NCBI RefSeq assembly: GCF_012277315.1
Contig: NZ_CP051157.1
Span: forward strand, 806,001-870,000
Origin: Wolbachia endosymbiont of Ctenocephalides felis wCfeJ
GTDB lineage: Bacteria > Pseudomonadota > Alphaproteobacteria > Rickettsiales > Anaplasmataceae
Direction of reading: 5' to 3'
DNA: 64,000 nucleotides
The position numbers and the translations under genes are program-made. The notes beneath the pieces were generated by a model. That model searched no databases and was not told where the DNA came from. It was given only the letters and a program-made list of their open reading frames with translations. The first letter of the stretch is position 1. Every line of letters starts with the position of its first letter. Below are positions 55,134-64,000 of the stretch, in pieces.

Positions 55134-55270
55134 CTTTGTTTCTGAGGCAAAAACGGCTAACACACTGCCTCCACGGGTAAATGTTCGTACAGTTGCGTGT
55201 CAGCTACTCGGATGATATCTTTGCATGTAATTCGTTCTTTTTTACTATTGAAGGCTTCTTCCATATCAAC

Positions 55271-55828
55271 TTAGTGATTCAGTATATCTTTCTCTTTAAT
55301 AGATAACTCGCTATCAATCTTTTTGATATTATCATCAGTAATGCTTTGTATCTCCTTTTTAGCACTATGAAAATCATCTTCTGAGATTTCTTTGTTTTCC
55401 TGCATTTTCTCTATCTCTTCCATAATATCTCTGCGTATATTTCTAACAGCGACCCGCGCATTTTCAGCGAACTGGTGCAACAATTTCACTAATCTTTCAC
55501 GGGTTTCCTGTGTTAGATCTGGAAGAGTGATACGTATAGTGTTACCCTCGACAGCAGGATTTAAATTTAGATTAGCATTCAGTATAGCATTTTTTACTTC
55601 ACCTACAACACTAATGTCCCAAACCTTGATTGATAAGGTTTTATTGTCCGTGACTGAAACACCTGCAACCTGATTTAACTTTTGATGTCCACCATAGATG
55701 TTTACAACTATGCCGTCGAGTAATGACGCACTGGCTCTACCGGTACGTATACCTTTAATATCATTATGAAAGGACTGAATAGTTTTTAGCATCCTTTCTT
55801 TCGTTTTAGTTTTTACTTCATTCAACAT
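55271..55828 (-). CDS. frr: ribosome recycling factor
   Basis: The 185-residue protein releases ribosomes after termination together with EF-G. The family signature GIRTGRASASLLDGI and the LTQETRERLVKLLHQFAENA region are present, with the three-helix bundle and hinge of usual length. It follows pyrH by ten bases. Confidence 0.97.
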   Translation of the reverse strand: MLNEVKTKTKERMLKTIQSFHNDIKGIRTGRASASLLDGIVVNIYGGHQKLNQVAGVSVTDNKTLSIKVWDISVVGEVKNAILNANLNLNPAVEGNTIRITLPDLTQETRERLVKLLHQFAENARVAVRNIRRDIMEEIEKMQENKEISEDDFHSAKKEIQSITDDNIKKIDSELSIKEKDILNH

Positions 55829-55838
55829 AAATTACCTA

Positions 55839-56579
55839 TCATTTACAATCTGAAACTATAGTATAAGTACCGAGACCCTTAATAATATTGACTATTTTTT
55901 CCCCTTTCAAAGAAAAAACTATGATCGGAATAGAGTTCTCACGTGCAAGAGAGACGGCTGACGCATCCATAACTTTTAAATCACGCGTTAACAGATCCAT
56001 ATAAGAGAGCCTATCATACATTACAGCATCTTCATTTTTTTCCGGATCAGCGGAATATACACCATTTACTTGTGTACCTTTCAGAATAACATCACAATTC
56101 GTTTCAACAGCACGTAGAGCTGCTGCTGTATCTGTAGTAAAAAATGGATTACCCGTACCCGCTGCAAAGATTACCACTCTACCTTTTTCTAAATGACGAA
56201 TAGCTTTCCTCCTTATATAAGGCTCGCATACAGTGGCCATAGGTATTGCGGAAAGCACCCTAGAGTCTACTAAATTTTTTTCTAAAAAGTTTTGCAAAAT
56301 TAAAGCATTGATTATAGTTGCAAGCATGCCAATATAATCACTGCCCGCCCTTTCACAGCCACTTAAAGATGCAGATGCACCACGAAAGATGTTACCACCA
56401 CCAACAACAATACATACCTGAACCCCGAGCTTGTGAACATCTGCTATGCCTTTGCATAGTTGATCTATAGTTTCCATATCATGACCACAAGGTCGTGACC
56501 CCATCAGGGCTTCACCAGAGATTTTAAACAACACTCTGGAGTATTTTACTTTACTTTCTTCATCTGCTGCGGCAGTCAT
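55839..56579 (-). CDS. pyrH: uridylate kinase
   Basis: Amino-acid-kinase-fold UMP kinase of 246 residues, making UDP. Motifs: [15 protein letters not shown], the glycine loop [11 protein letters not shown] and [20 protein letters not shown] short acidic N-terminal extension ([10 protein letters not shown]) precedes the core. It lies between tsf and frr as in most bacteria. Confidence 0.97.
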   Translation of the reverse strand: MTAAADEESKVKYSRVLFKISGEALMGSRPCGHDMETIDQLCKGIADVHKLGVQVCIVVGGGNIFRGASASLSGCERAGSDYIGMLATIINALILQNFLEKNLVDSRVLSAIPMATVCEPYIRRKAIRHLEKGRVVIFAAGTGNPFFTTDTAAALRAVETNCDVILKGTQVNGVYSADPEKNEDAVMYDRLSYMDLLTRDLKVMDASAVSLARENSIPIIVFSLKGEKIVNIIKGLGTYTIVSDCK

Positions 56580-56596
56580 TTCTAACTACTTAATTT

Positions 56597-57460
56597 TTAA
56601 TTACCCAAAATAAGTAACTTATAATCAGACAATTTAATAGGAGAATTTACACTCGACTCACTTAACTTTATGAAATCAGAAACTTTCATCTTATCATCTC
56701 TGATAAATTTCTGCTCCAGTAAAACAACTTCTTCATAATACTTGGTCATTCGGCCATCTACTATTTTTCTTGTGACTTCTTCGGGTTTATTTAAGCTTTT
56801 TACCTGTTCTTCAATTATAGAACGTTCATTGCTTAGTTTTGCTTGATCTAAGTCATCTATAGAGAGAGCTTCAGGCTTCATAGCAACTATGTGCATTGCT
56901 ATTTGCTTACCGATCTCCTGTAACTTTGACTTATCACCTGATGATTGCAACGCAACTAAAGCTCCAATTTTACCTAAGTTACACATATCACCATGCACAT
57001 AGCCAGCAACAACTCCATCTTTAGCTTCTAGGCAACAAAGCTTGCTTAGCTCTAATTTTTCACCAAGGACCGATGTACCATTCATAATAGCTTCCTGCAC
57101 TGTACCAACATCTTCATACTTAGCATTTTTTAATTCATCAATACTAGTACAGCGTTCTCGATAAGCAACTGATACTAAATTTGAGATTAATTCTATAAAT
57201 CTTTCATTTCTTGCAACAAAGTCAGTTTCACAATTGAGCTCAACCAATATACCACAATTTTCATTCAAATGCATAGCAATTAGCCCATCTGAAGTTACCC
57301 TGTCAACCTTTTTATCAGCTTTAGCAAGCCCTATCGTGCGTAACTTGTCAATGGCTTTTTTAATATCACCATTACACTCTTCTAACGCTTTCTTACAATC
57401 ACTCAAACCAAGTCCTGTCCTATCACGTAGTTCTCTTACACTATCTAGATTCATCTTCAT
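56597..57460 (-). CDS. tsf: elongation factor Ts
   Basis: The 287-residue nucleotide-exchange factor for EF-Tu. The start [20 protein letters not shown] and [11 protein letters not shown] are the UBA-like domain, followed by the exchange-core [12 protein letters not shown] motif and the [10 protein letters not shown] contact. GGAGG nine bases before the ATG at 57460 supports this start; the gene overlaps the end of rpsB by 20 bases. Confidence 0.97.
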   Translation of the reverse strand: MKMNLDSVRELRDRTGLGLSDCKKALEECNGDIKKAIDKLRTIGLAKADKKVDRVTSDGLIAMHLNENCGILVELNCETDFVARNERFIELISNLVSVAYRERCTSIDELKNAKYEDVGTVQEAIMNGTSVLGEKLELSKLCCLEAKDGVVAGYVHGDMCNLGKIGALVALQSSGDKSKLQEIGKQIAMHIVAMKPEALSIDDLDQAKLSNERSIIEEQVKSLNKPEEVTRKIVDGRMTKYYEEVVLLEQKFIRDDKMKVSDFIKLSESSVNSPIKLSDYKLLILGN

Positions 57461-58289
57461 TCGTTACTACCTCCTTTTCGTCTTCTTTATGAACCCTATT
57501 ATGCCCCCTTTTGGTTTGCACAATGCCATCTCCTTTTTCTTGAATAAATTCATCGCCCTTTATATCACCAACCTTAACTCCAGATTTTGCCAAACTAGAT
57601 TCTACTCCAGCTAATATAAAGTCAGCAGCTAACCTGCAATAAAGCTCTATTGATTTTCTTGAGTCATCATTCCCTGGTATAGGGTAAGTAATATCATCTG
57701 GGTCAGAGTTAGTATCAAGTACTGCAACTATTGGAATTCCCAGCTTTTTAGCTTCTTTAACTGCAATGTGCTCTTTATTAGTATCAATGACGAATAAAAT
57801 ATCCGGAACTGCTCCCATTTCTCTAATGCCACCTAGTACCTTATCAAGGTTTTGCCTTTTCTTTTCAATATTTCCTAATTCTTTCTTCGTTAAAGCGCTA
57901 TTTTCATCACTCAGAACTTTCTCATATTGGATTAGAGTTTTTATCGAAGAAGAAACAGTTCCCCAGTTAGTGAGCATACCACCGAGCCATCGATAATTTA
58001 CGTAATATTGACCACAACGAACTGCCTCACTTGCAACAATATCCATAGCCTGGAATTTCGTGCCAACAAACAAAATACGACCACCTTGAGATGCAACGTC
58101 ACATAAAGCTTTCATTGCTACCTGCAGCAGCGGTAATGTCTTTCGCAAATCAATTATATGTATGCGATTCTCTTGATGTACCCCATATATGTATGGAGCC
58201 ATTTTTGCATTCCATCGGCTAATCTTATGACCAAAATGCACACCAGATCCAGCTAAATCACGTATAGTGACCTCAGGCAAGTTTACCAT
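57441..58289 (-). CDS. rpsB: 30S ribosomal protein S2
   Basis: The ATG at 58289 ([20 protein letters not shown]) has a GGAGGAATTAAT ribosome site; the frame is open ten codons further but without one. S2 signatures include [19 protein letters not shown] and [20 protein letters not shown]. The C terminus has a basic, charged tail (about residues 255-282) as in other Rickettsiales. Begins the translation cluster. Confidence 0.97.
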   Translation of the reverse strand: MVNLPEVTIRDLAGSGVHFGHKISRWNAKMAPYIYGVHQENRIHIIDLRKTLPLLQVAMKALCDVASQGGRILFVGTKFQAMDIVASEAVRCGQYYVNYRWLGGMLTNWGTVSSSIKTLIQYEKVLSDENSALTKKELGNIEKKRQNLDKVLGGIREMGAVPDILFVIDTNKEHIAVKEAKKLGIPIVAVLDTNSDPDDITYPIPGNDDSRKSIELYCRLAADFILAGVESSLAKSGVKVGDIKGDEFIQEKGDGIVQTKRGHNRVHKEDEKEVVTNEDESR

Positions 58290-58469
58290 ATTAATTCCTC
58301 CAAATAGTTTACCCTCCATGGCATTACCTTAAATAGGACTACTTGTATAAGCCATGTGTGAAATTAAATTATTTACATAGTAATATAAAAGGCAACAAAA
58401 TGCAAACAAAAAATATTGACAAAAGAGAGCACATCCATTAGTTTTAAAGTTAAGATAATAAAAGCAATG

Positions 58470-58543
58470 GGGGGTGTAGCTCAGTTGGTTAGAGCGCATG
58501 CCTGTCACGCATGAGGTCGTGAGTTCAAGTCTCATCACTCCCG
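58470..58543 (+). tRNA. tRNA-Asp (GUC)
   Basis: Acceptor GGGGGTG pairs with CACTCCC (one G-U). The D arm is AGCTCAGTTGGTTAGAGC, the anticodon loop CTGTCAC with GTC at 58504-58506, and the T arm GTGAGTTCAAGTCTCAT. The discriminator is G at 58543; the full CCA end is not encoded (only CA follows). Confidence 0.96.
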
Positions 58544-58816
58544 CATATAACTTTTCGCACAACTTAAGTTCACTGTCCTAGTTCTCTCTATATTCTACCT
58601 ACTCTAAGGATTTATTGTCTTTTTTGCTTTCTTCAAGATACTTAGTTTCATTCCAGTACCACCCGAGTGAAATTAGTGTTTGTAGGTCTACATTCATATA
58701 ATTAAGCCATACATGGCACTAAATTGGCATGATGGTTTGACTATAATATTTTTTAAAAAAGAGTTGATCTATAGGCAATTTTAGCTATTACTTGTGATAT
58801 GTAGATATTAGATACA

Positions 58817-60223
58817 ATGTTTGAATTTGATCCTTTACTGCTAGCTCGGGTTCAATTTGCTTTTACAATAAGCTTTCATATTATATTTCCTGCTTTCACA
58901 ATCGGACTTGCGAGTTTTTTAGCCTTTTTAGAATGGCGTTGGCTTAGGACTGATAATACGCATTTTCGTGATGTTTATAGATTCTGGGTCAAGATTTTTG
59001 CCGTTGCTTTTGGCATGGGAGTAGTATCTGGAGTTGTTCTATCTTATCAAATTGGCACTAACTGGTCGGTCTTTTCTGATCGTGTAGCTAATGTTCTTGG
59101 TCCTCTATTTTGCTTTGAAATTTTAACAGCTTTCTTTCTAGAGGCATCTTTTTTGGGCATTATGCTGTTTGGATGGAATAGGGTAAGTCCTCGTATGCAC
59201 TTTGTTTCTACTTGTATTGTTGCAGTGGGGACACTTATTTCAGCTTTCTGGATTCTTGCAGCCAATAGTTGGATGCAAACACCTGCTGGATTCTCAGTTG
59301 GCGAGGATGGACTTCTATACCCAACCAATTGGCTAGAAGTTATTTTTAATCCTTCTTTTCCTTATCGTTTTGTTCATATGGTAACAGCAGCCTACCTTAC
59401 AACAGCGTTTGTGGTGGGCGGTGTAGGGGCATTTTATCTTTGGAAAAAGCGACATGTTCCTCAAGCAAAAATCATGCTTAGTATGGCAACTTTTATGGTG
59501 GCTTTGACTGCGCCGTTTCAGCTGCTTGTGGGAGACATACATGGACTCAATACATTAAAGCATCAACCTGCTAAAATTGCTGCAATGGAAGGTATATGGA
59601 AAACCGAGAAGGGTGGTGGTCTGCGTTTGTTTGCTTATCCGGATCAACAGAATGAAATTAATCACTATGAGATAAAAGTTCCTAATCTTGCCAGCTTAAT
59701 TTTAACACATGATTTTTTAGGAGAAGTAAAAGGGTTAAAAGAATGGAAAAAGGAGGATAGACCACCTGTAGTATGGGTGTTTTGGTCCTTTCGTGCAATG
59801 GTTGGAATCGGATTCTTAATGATTATGATTGGGTTAATTAGTGCTATACAATATTTTCGTGGCAGATTATTCCAAAGTTGTTTTCTGCATGGATGGTGGA
59901 TGTTAATGATGCCTTCTGGATTTATAGCATTACTTGCGGGCTGGTTTACTACTGAAATTGGTCGTCAACCTTACACTGTATATGGAATTCTACGTACAAT
60001 CGAATCATTTTCACCTGCAATTACTGGTCCTCAGGTTGCATGGTCTTTAATTGCATTTATTGTTATGTATATCCATATATTTGGAGCAAGCAGTTATTAT
60101 ATTTTAAAGCTGATATACAAAGGAATTCCTGTCATTAAAGAAGAAGAGCAATTTTATAAACACGGTATTGGAGCTTCAGTAATTGAAGCCGGTACATCTG
60201 AAAAGAGCAGTGATCATGTTTGA
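58817..60223 (+). CDS. cydA: cytochrome bd-type ubiquinol oxidase subunit I
   Basis: A 468-residue membrane subunit that oxidises quinol and binds the hemes. H21 in ISFHIIFPAF is the distal high-spin heme ligand region; GMGVVSGVVLSYQIGTNW and the GWFTTEIGRQPY motif are family marks. The length and the short segment around residues 245-295 indicate a short Q-loop, as in the CIO-like branch. The bd oxidase works at low oxygen, useful inside host cells. cydB overlaps its end by eight bases. Confidence 0.96.
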   Translation: MFEFDPLLLARVQFAFTISFHIIFPAFTIGLASFLAFLEWRWLRTDNTHFRDVYRFWVKIFAVAFGMGVVSGVVLSYQIGTNWSVFSDRVANVLGPLFCFEILTAFFLEASFLGIMLFGWNRVSPRMHFVSTCIVAVGTLISAFWILAANSWMQTPAGFSVGEDGLLYPTNWLEVIFNPSFPYRFVHMVTAAYLTTAFVVGGVGAFYLWKKRHVPQAKIMLSMATFMVALTAPFQLLVGDIHGLNTLKHQPAKIAAMEGIWKTEKGGGLRLFAYPDQQNEINHYEIKVPNLASLILTHDFLGEVKGLKEWKKEDRPPVVWVFWSFRAMVGIGFLMIMIGLISAIQYFRGRLFQSCFLHGWWMLMMPSGFIALLAGWFTTEIGRQPYTVYGILRTIESFSPAITGPQVAWSLIAFIVMYIHIFGASSYYILKLIYKGIPVIKEEEQFYKHGIGASVIEAGTSEKSSDHV

Positions 60224-61238
60224 TTTTTCTTCATTAATTAACTTACCATTAATCTGGGGATTACTAATAGCTATAGCTGTTCTGTTTTATGTTTTAATGG
60301 ATGGGTTTGATTTAGGTGTTGGTATTTTACTTCCTTTTGCCCCGTCAGATAAATGTCGTGATCATATGATAAATTCAATCGCACCATTTTGGGATGGAAA
60401 TGAAACATGGTTGGTGCTAGGTGGTGCGGGATTATTTGCTGCTTTTCCTCTCGCATATTCAATATTAATGCCTGCTTTTTACATCCCTATAATTATTATG
60501 CTACTTGGCCTTATCATGCGTGGTATATCTTTTGAGTTTTATTTTAAGGCAGAAGGAAAATCTAGACTATTGTGGAAATATGCTTTTCATTATGGATCGC
60601 TTAGCGCTGCATTTTGTCAGGGCATGATTTTAGGTGCATTTATACATGGTGTAAAAGTAACCGGACGCAACTTTTCTGGCGGCCAATTTGATTGGGCGAG
60701 CGCTTTTAGTGTAATGACAGGCATTGCTATAGTGTTTGGGTATGCGCTTTTAGGTTCTACATGGCTCATAATGAAAACAGAAGATATAACACAGAAATGG
60801 GCACGCAAGGTTGCTTCCTATACACTTAGTTTTGTGGGCATTTTCATGGCACTAGTTAGTATAGTGACCCCATTTTTAAATGAGGGTATTAAAAACTTTT
60901 GGTTTAGTGTACCGAATTTTTATTATTTATTTTTTGTTCCACTACTAACATCTTTGCTATTTTTCATATTGTGGCTTGATCTCCAGGATGCTAAACGGGA
61001 GTACCGTCCATTTTTTCTCAGTATTGCTATTTTTTTTATGGGGTATTTAGGCTTAGGAATTAGTATCTATCCATGGATTATACCCTTTCACTATACTATT
61101 CTTGATGCGGCTGCTTCTGGGCCAAGTTTATCTTTGATGTTGGTTGTTACGGTACCACTTTTACCGCTTATTTTAACTTACACTGGGTATTCCTATTATG
61201 TTTTTCGTGGAAAATCAAGTAATGAACACACATATTAA
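60216..61238 (+). CDS. cydB: cytochrome bd-type ubiquinol oxidase subunit II
   Basis: The ATG at 60216 gives 340 residues beginning MFDFSSLINLPLIWGLLIAI, the usual CydB form; an ATG at 60183 lies inside cydA and would add an odd basic leader. Motifs: DGFDLGVGILLPFAP, the WDGNETWLVLGGAGLFAAFP region and GSTWLIMKTE. It has about eight membrane helices. It is followed with a 17-base overlap by the small DUF2474-like gene. Confidence 0.95.
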   Translation: MFDFSSLINLPLIWGLLIAIAVLFYVLMDGFDLGVGILLPFAPSDKCRDHMINSIAPFWDGNETWLVLGGAGLFAAFPLAYSILMPAFYIPIIIMLLGLIMRGISFEFYFKAEGKSRLLWKYAFHYGSLSAAFCQGMILGAFIHGVKVTGRNFSGGQFDWASAFSVMTGIAIVFGYALLGSTWLIMKTEDITQKWARKVASYTLSFVGIFMALVSIVTPFLNEGIKNFWFSVPNFYYLFFVPLLTSLLFFILWLDLQDAKREYRPFFLSIAIFFMGYLGLGISIYPWIIPFHYTILDAAASGPSLSLMLVVTVPLLPLILTYTGYSYYVFRGKSSNEHTY

Positions 61239-61398
61239 TAAGCTAGTAATCTCATGGTTAAAGCGTCATCCTCAGACTAAACAATGGCTGTGGTTTGTTG
61301 TTTTATGGATTGGTAGTCTGGTAGCAGTATCGATATTGACTTACCTTGCTAAACTCACAGTCAATTTTTGTAAGTTTCTGCTATTTCAAAGTGAGTAG
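61222..61398 (+). CDS. small DUF2474-like subunit of the bd oxidase
   Basis: A 58-residue protein with one membrane helix. The start MNTHINKLVISWLKRHPQTK, then WLWFVVLWIGSLVAVSILTY, fits the DUF2474 pattern (W-x-K-R..W-x-x-x-W-x-G-S), a family of small proteins encoded after CioB/CydB that probably stabilise the oxidase, like CydX. Its position, overlapping cydB by 17 bases, supports that role. I place the start at the ATG at 61222. Confidence 0.85.
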   Translation: MNTHINKLVISWLKRHPQTKQWLWFVVLWIGSLVAVSILTYLAKLTVNFCKFLLFQSE

Positions 61399-61443
61399 AC
61401 AATATTACTGAAATTCTAAGTACATTAAATGAGGTAGTTCGTT

Positions 61444-62133
61444 ATGAATTCTCTTTTATTATTTGACATTGACGGAACCCTTTTACAGCATAATAAGCAT
61501 GAAACCAACTATTGGACAACAGCTCTCAGTGAAATGTTTCAAATTAAACCTATTTATTCAAATTGGTCCAACTACAAAAATAAAATAGACACAGCAATAT
61601 TCCAAGAAATTTTCGAATCAAATTTTAAAAGGTCACCAAATGTAGTTGAACTAGATAGCTTTAAGAATAATATTCTTTCACGATTTAAAAAAGATTTAAG
61701 CCATAACCCAAAAATATTTCGAGAGGTTCATGGAGCGTCTATTTTCCTCAATAAATTAATCAGAATTAAAAATATGAAGGCAGGTATTGCAACTGGTAAT
61801 TGGATGGAAATTGCTAAGTTAAAATTGTTATCATTAAATGTAAGTTGGGGTAGTGGATTTATAGGTGGATTTTCGGAAAATGGTGCGACAAGAGGGGATA
61901 TTATAAAATATACGATTGATAAATTTAAGAAGTGTTACGGAGAATTCAACAAGATCATTTATGTTGGAGACGCAGAATGGGATTATAAGGCAGCAAAATA
62001 TTGCGGTATAGATTTTATTGGGATTACAACAGATAATAATTTTGATAAGTTCCTCAAGTCTGGAGTCAAAAAAGAAAGGCTGTTTACATCCTTTAATATG
62101 TCTTTAGAAAACTATATTGCTGGATTAGTGTGA
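61444..62133 (+). CDS. HAD-superfamily hydrolase
   Basis: A 229-residue phosphatase of the HAD fold. Motif I DIDGTLLQHN near residues 8-17 gives the nucleophile Asp8 and acid Asp10, motif II is AGIATGNW (Thr), motif III a lysine around 155-165 and motif IV YVGDAEWDYKAA with the metal-binding aspartates. The substrate is not readable; the alpha-helical cap between motifs I and II is about 80 residues, as in phosphoglycolate phosphatase-like enzymes. It follows the oxidase operon after 45 bases. Confidence 0.9.
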   Translation: MNSLLLFDIDGTLLQHNKHETNYWTTALSEMFQIKPIYSNWSNYKNKIDTAIFQEIFESNFKRSPNVVELDSFKNNILSRFKKDLSHNPKIFREVHGASIFLNKLIRIKNMKAGIATGNWMEIAKLKLLSLNVSWGSGFIGGFSENGATRGDIIKYTIDKFKKCYGEFNKIIYVGDAEWDYKAAKYCGIDFIGITTDNNFDKFLKSGVKKERLFTSFNMSLENYIAGLV

Positions 62134-62257
62134 TATCTAGTTGTTCACAGATGTTACTATTTAATAAGCTCATTTTTCCAAAAAAAGTCTTGCTTTATAT
62201 GTTTAGCGATAGTATACTTAAAAGGTAATAGATAATGCAGAAGTGTGTTAAGTGTAA

Positions 62258-62300
62258 ACATATAGAAATTTGCTGAATGAAAAAAGGCAAAAGAACCCTG
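62258..62300 (-). repeat. inverted copy of the dispersed block at 12426-12611
   Basis: Read on the minus strand it gives CAGGGTTCTTTTGCCTTTTT then TCATTCAGCAAATTTC, which matches GGGCTTCTTTTGCCTTTTTT and TAGTAAATTTC at 12560-12611. Confidence 0.5.
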
Positions 62301-62434
62301 TGTTATTGCATAAAGTTTGTTGTCTAAGTTAAAAACTATAGGCGCTTTTTGGTTTTTTATGTGTATTAACGCTTAAGCTAATTATAAGCGTAGTTTAGCA
62401 TGTTAGGCATAATGACCCTCTTGTGAAAGAAAAG

Positions 62435-62511
62435 ATTCAGGGAAAGTGTGGCGCAGGGGTGTATATGCACCTACACACCCTTTGCTGGAATAGGCACACT
62501 TTTTACTGAAT
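62435..62511. other. long imperfect hairpin, candidate structured RNA
   Basis: Three nested stems are exact or nearly so: ATTCAG (62435-62440) with CTGAAT (62506-62511); AAAGTGTG (62443-62450) with CACACTTT (62495-62502); and GCAGGGGTGT with ACACACCCTTTGC around 62453-62485. The apical loop is about ACCTAC. A short T run lies within the 3' arm. This may be a small RNA or a transcript end. No known RNA motif was recognised. Confidence 0.4.
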
Positions 62512-62725
62512 TTAGTTATTTAATGAAAAGTCTACAGACAGAGATAAATTTTTGAGCTCTAAAAATATCTCTGATTTTAATTATAATCAAGTCAAAAAAA
62601 TGGGAGTAATTTTTTCTATAAATTAGAAAAAAAAAGTTTGCCTATTTTTATTAGGGTCTAGGGTGCATGTTGTTGTTACAACGGATAATTCAAATATGCA
62701 ATCTTTCTTCCCTTAAAATAATTCC

Positions 62726-63505
62726 TTATTCCATAACACATACAACAGGCGTATGATCAGAGGGATTTTCTAACTTACGCAACCTGTCATCTATGTAGCA
62801 TGCTTCTAACCTGTCAGCAGCTTGCGGTGATAACAGCATATAATCTATTCGCATTCCTTGGTTATTTCGGAGTGAATTACCTTGGTAGTGCCACCAAGTA
62901 AATTGCTGTAAACTCGGATGAGATATTCTAAATGCGTCTTTAAATCCAAGATTCAAAATTGCTCTTAGCTTCTCACGTTCTTTTATATGAAAGCACACTT
63001 GACCATTTAATAAAATTGGGTCAAAAACATCAATTTCATCTGGCGCAACATTATAATCACCAGCTACGATAGTTAACTCCTCATTTTTCAATAAACTGCC
63101 CATTCTTTCATGTAGGTTATCAAAAAACTTGAGTTTATATGCAAACGTGTGAGAGTCCGGACTCTGACCATTTGGAACGTATACACTCACTACTCTTACA
63201 TTCTGATTATCTTGCTTGATTAAACATTCTATATAACGTGCTTCTTGGTAACCTTCTACAATGTCGATTTTAAATTGCTCTAGTATCGGATATTTAGATA
63301 AAACACAAACACCATTTCTTGCAACTTGACCATAGACAGCACACTTGTACCTCAACTTTTCTACCTCTTCATAAGGAAACTGCTCTTCTGTGCATTTTAT
63401 CTCTTGCAGTAGAATTATATCTATTTGACTATCGACTATAAAATTATAAATTTGGTTAACCCTCTTGCGTATAGAATTCACATTCCAAGTTGCAATTTTT
63501 AACAT
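62726..63505 (-). CDS. xth: exodeoxyribonuclease III
   Basis: AP endonuclease/3' exonuclease of 259 residues for base-excision repair. The start MLKIATWNVNSIRKRVNQIY and IILLQEIKC supply Asn8-type and Glu metal ligands; AGDYNVAPDEIDVF, RIDYMLLS and the final SDHTPVV with the catalytic Asp-His complete the ExoIII set. Its start overlaps the hemD stop by one base (TGATG), so the two are coupled. Confidence 0.96.
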   Translation of the reverse strand: MLKIATWNVNSIRKRVNQIYNFIVDSQIDIILLQEIKCTEEQFPYEEVEKLRYKCAVYGQVARNGVCVLSKYPILEQFKIDIVEGYQEARYIECLIKQDNQNVRVVSVYVPNGQSPDSHTFAYKLKFFDNLHERMGSLLKNEELTIVAGDYNVAPDEIDVFDPILLNGQVCFHIKEREKLRAILNLGFKDAFRISHPSLQQFTWWHYQGNSLRNNQGMRIDYMLLSPQAADRLEACYIDDRLRKLENPSDHTPVVCVME

Positions 63506-64000
63506 CAGTAATCCTTATTAATTATATCAATTAGACTCTCCTGAGTAGGTAATCTTGATGTTACAATTTTTTTCCATTTAACTGACTTTAAACTGTCAGC
63601 AATATTCTTACTCATAGTATATGCAATTATATTACCTGTTGCATTTGATAAACCACCTTTTAGAACCAAGGAGCAGAATATTCTTGCTGTCTGTGAGGAA
63701 AAAAAAACAACACTATTGATTTCGCCACCTGATAGCAAATTTTTACACCTGTTAGTTAGACTCCTTTTAATAATTGTCTTATAGAGTATAACTTCTCTTA
63801 CATTAAAACCTTCTTCAGATAACCTTTTTTTTAAATCGCATGATACTTCTTGTCCCCTTATATACAAAAACTTTACTTCTGTTGAGTAGTGATTTTTTAT
63901 AAATGATATCAGCCCATCAACATTACTGTCTGCTGATATGATATCAGAGAATCCTAAATCCTTTGCGGTTTGCATCGTTGAATTACCAACTGTAACGATT
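63505..64000 (-). CDS. hemD: uroporphyrinogen-III synthase, C-terminal part (cut by window end)
   Basis: The last 165 residues of HemD, which closes and flips ring D in heme synthesis. The frame runs to the window edge (IVTVGNSTMQTAKDLGFSDI follows the cut), so the ATG at 63975 is internal. VKFLYIRGQEVSCDLKKRLS and VVFFSSQTARIFCSLV match the two-domain family. Sequence identity in this family is always low, so the call rests on motif order. Confidence 0.85.
   Translation of the reverse strand, partial: IVTVGNSTMQTAKDLGFSDIISADSNVDGLISFIKNHYSTEVKFLYIRGQEVSCDLKKRLSEEGFNVREVILYKTIIKRSLTNRCKNLLSGGEINSVVFFSSQTARIFCSLVLKGGLSNATGNIIAYTMSKNIADSLKSVKWKKIVTSRLPTQESLIDIINKDY

Larger units (their letters stand above)
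62134..62725. other. 592-base gene-free region with a repeat and a strong hairpin
   Basis: Contains the inverted third copy of the dispersed block (62258-62300) and the long hairpin at 62435-62511. No open frame with protein-like content is seen. Confidence 0.6.

Noticed and set aside
54909-55163. An 84-codon minus-strand frame between frr and uppS
   Set aside because: About a third of it is read through palindromic repeat DNA (HFWIPVSEHWNDT) and it has no ribosome site.

Overview
The window looks like a piece of the chromosome of Wolbachia, an alphaproteobacterial (Rickettsiales) endosymbiont of invertebrates. I infer this from the AT-rich sequence, the housekeeping genes in a Rickettsiales-like style, several ankyrin-repeat genes, a remnant of a phage WO-type serine recombinase, and many copies of the short palindromic repeat built around TGTCATTCCAGCGCGTGACG. 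I cannot assign the strain or supergroup from sequence reading alone.

Layout. 1-10 kb: the 3' end of uvrB; a compact minus-strand folate operon (CADD-like pABA synthase, folB, folKP fusion, folA, and a CofE-like folC2 that replaces folC); ligA; surE; a fragment of a GH25 lysozyme gene; secD. 9.6-16.4 kb: small Wolbachia-type membrane proteins, a dicarboxylate/cation symporter, pyrE, a long unknown protein, and a cluster of palindromic repeats. 16.6-21.2 kb: miaB, tkt (carrying an in-frame repeat insertion), rpsD and tRNA-Leu.

21.2-35 kb is the accessory island. It holds a truncated PD-(D/E)XK transposase, an RDD membrane protein joined in frame (one stop codon) to an hsp20 gene, four ankyrin-repeat genes, a decayed second RDD copy, a WO recombinase tail, an alpha/beta hydrolase with a cysteine nucleophile, and a pair of MITE-like elements. 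Three copies of one noncoding block flank the ankyrin genes, so the island seems to have grown by local duplication.

35.2-47.5 kb returns to core genes: iscX, a lipoprotein, dciA, rpmB, lipA, clpB, the large NAD-glutamate dehydrogenase (with another in-frame palindromic repeat), a TatA/B-like gene and the diguanylate cyclase pleD. 47.6-52.6 kb is a second accessory patch: a gene under a promoter with a perfect palindrome in its spacer, a long repeat-rich gene that lacks a start codon, a repeat cluster and a secreted class I amidotransferase-like protein. 52.6-64 kb: tRNA-Phe, coaD, a CHCC zinc-finger protein, the translation/envelope cluster rpsB-tsf-pyrH-frr-uppS-cdsA, tRNA-Asp, the cytochrome bd oxidase operon with a small DUF2474-like subunit, a HAD phosphatase, a structured intergenic region, and xth-hemD.

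The most interesting points are the Chlamydia-like folate operon with every key CADD residue present, two conserved enzymes that have absorbed the palindromic repeat as extra residues, the RDD/hsp20 junction, the ankyrin duplication island, and several regulatory palindromes.
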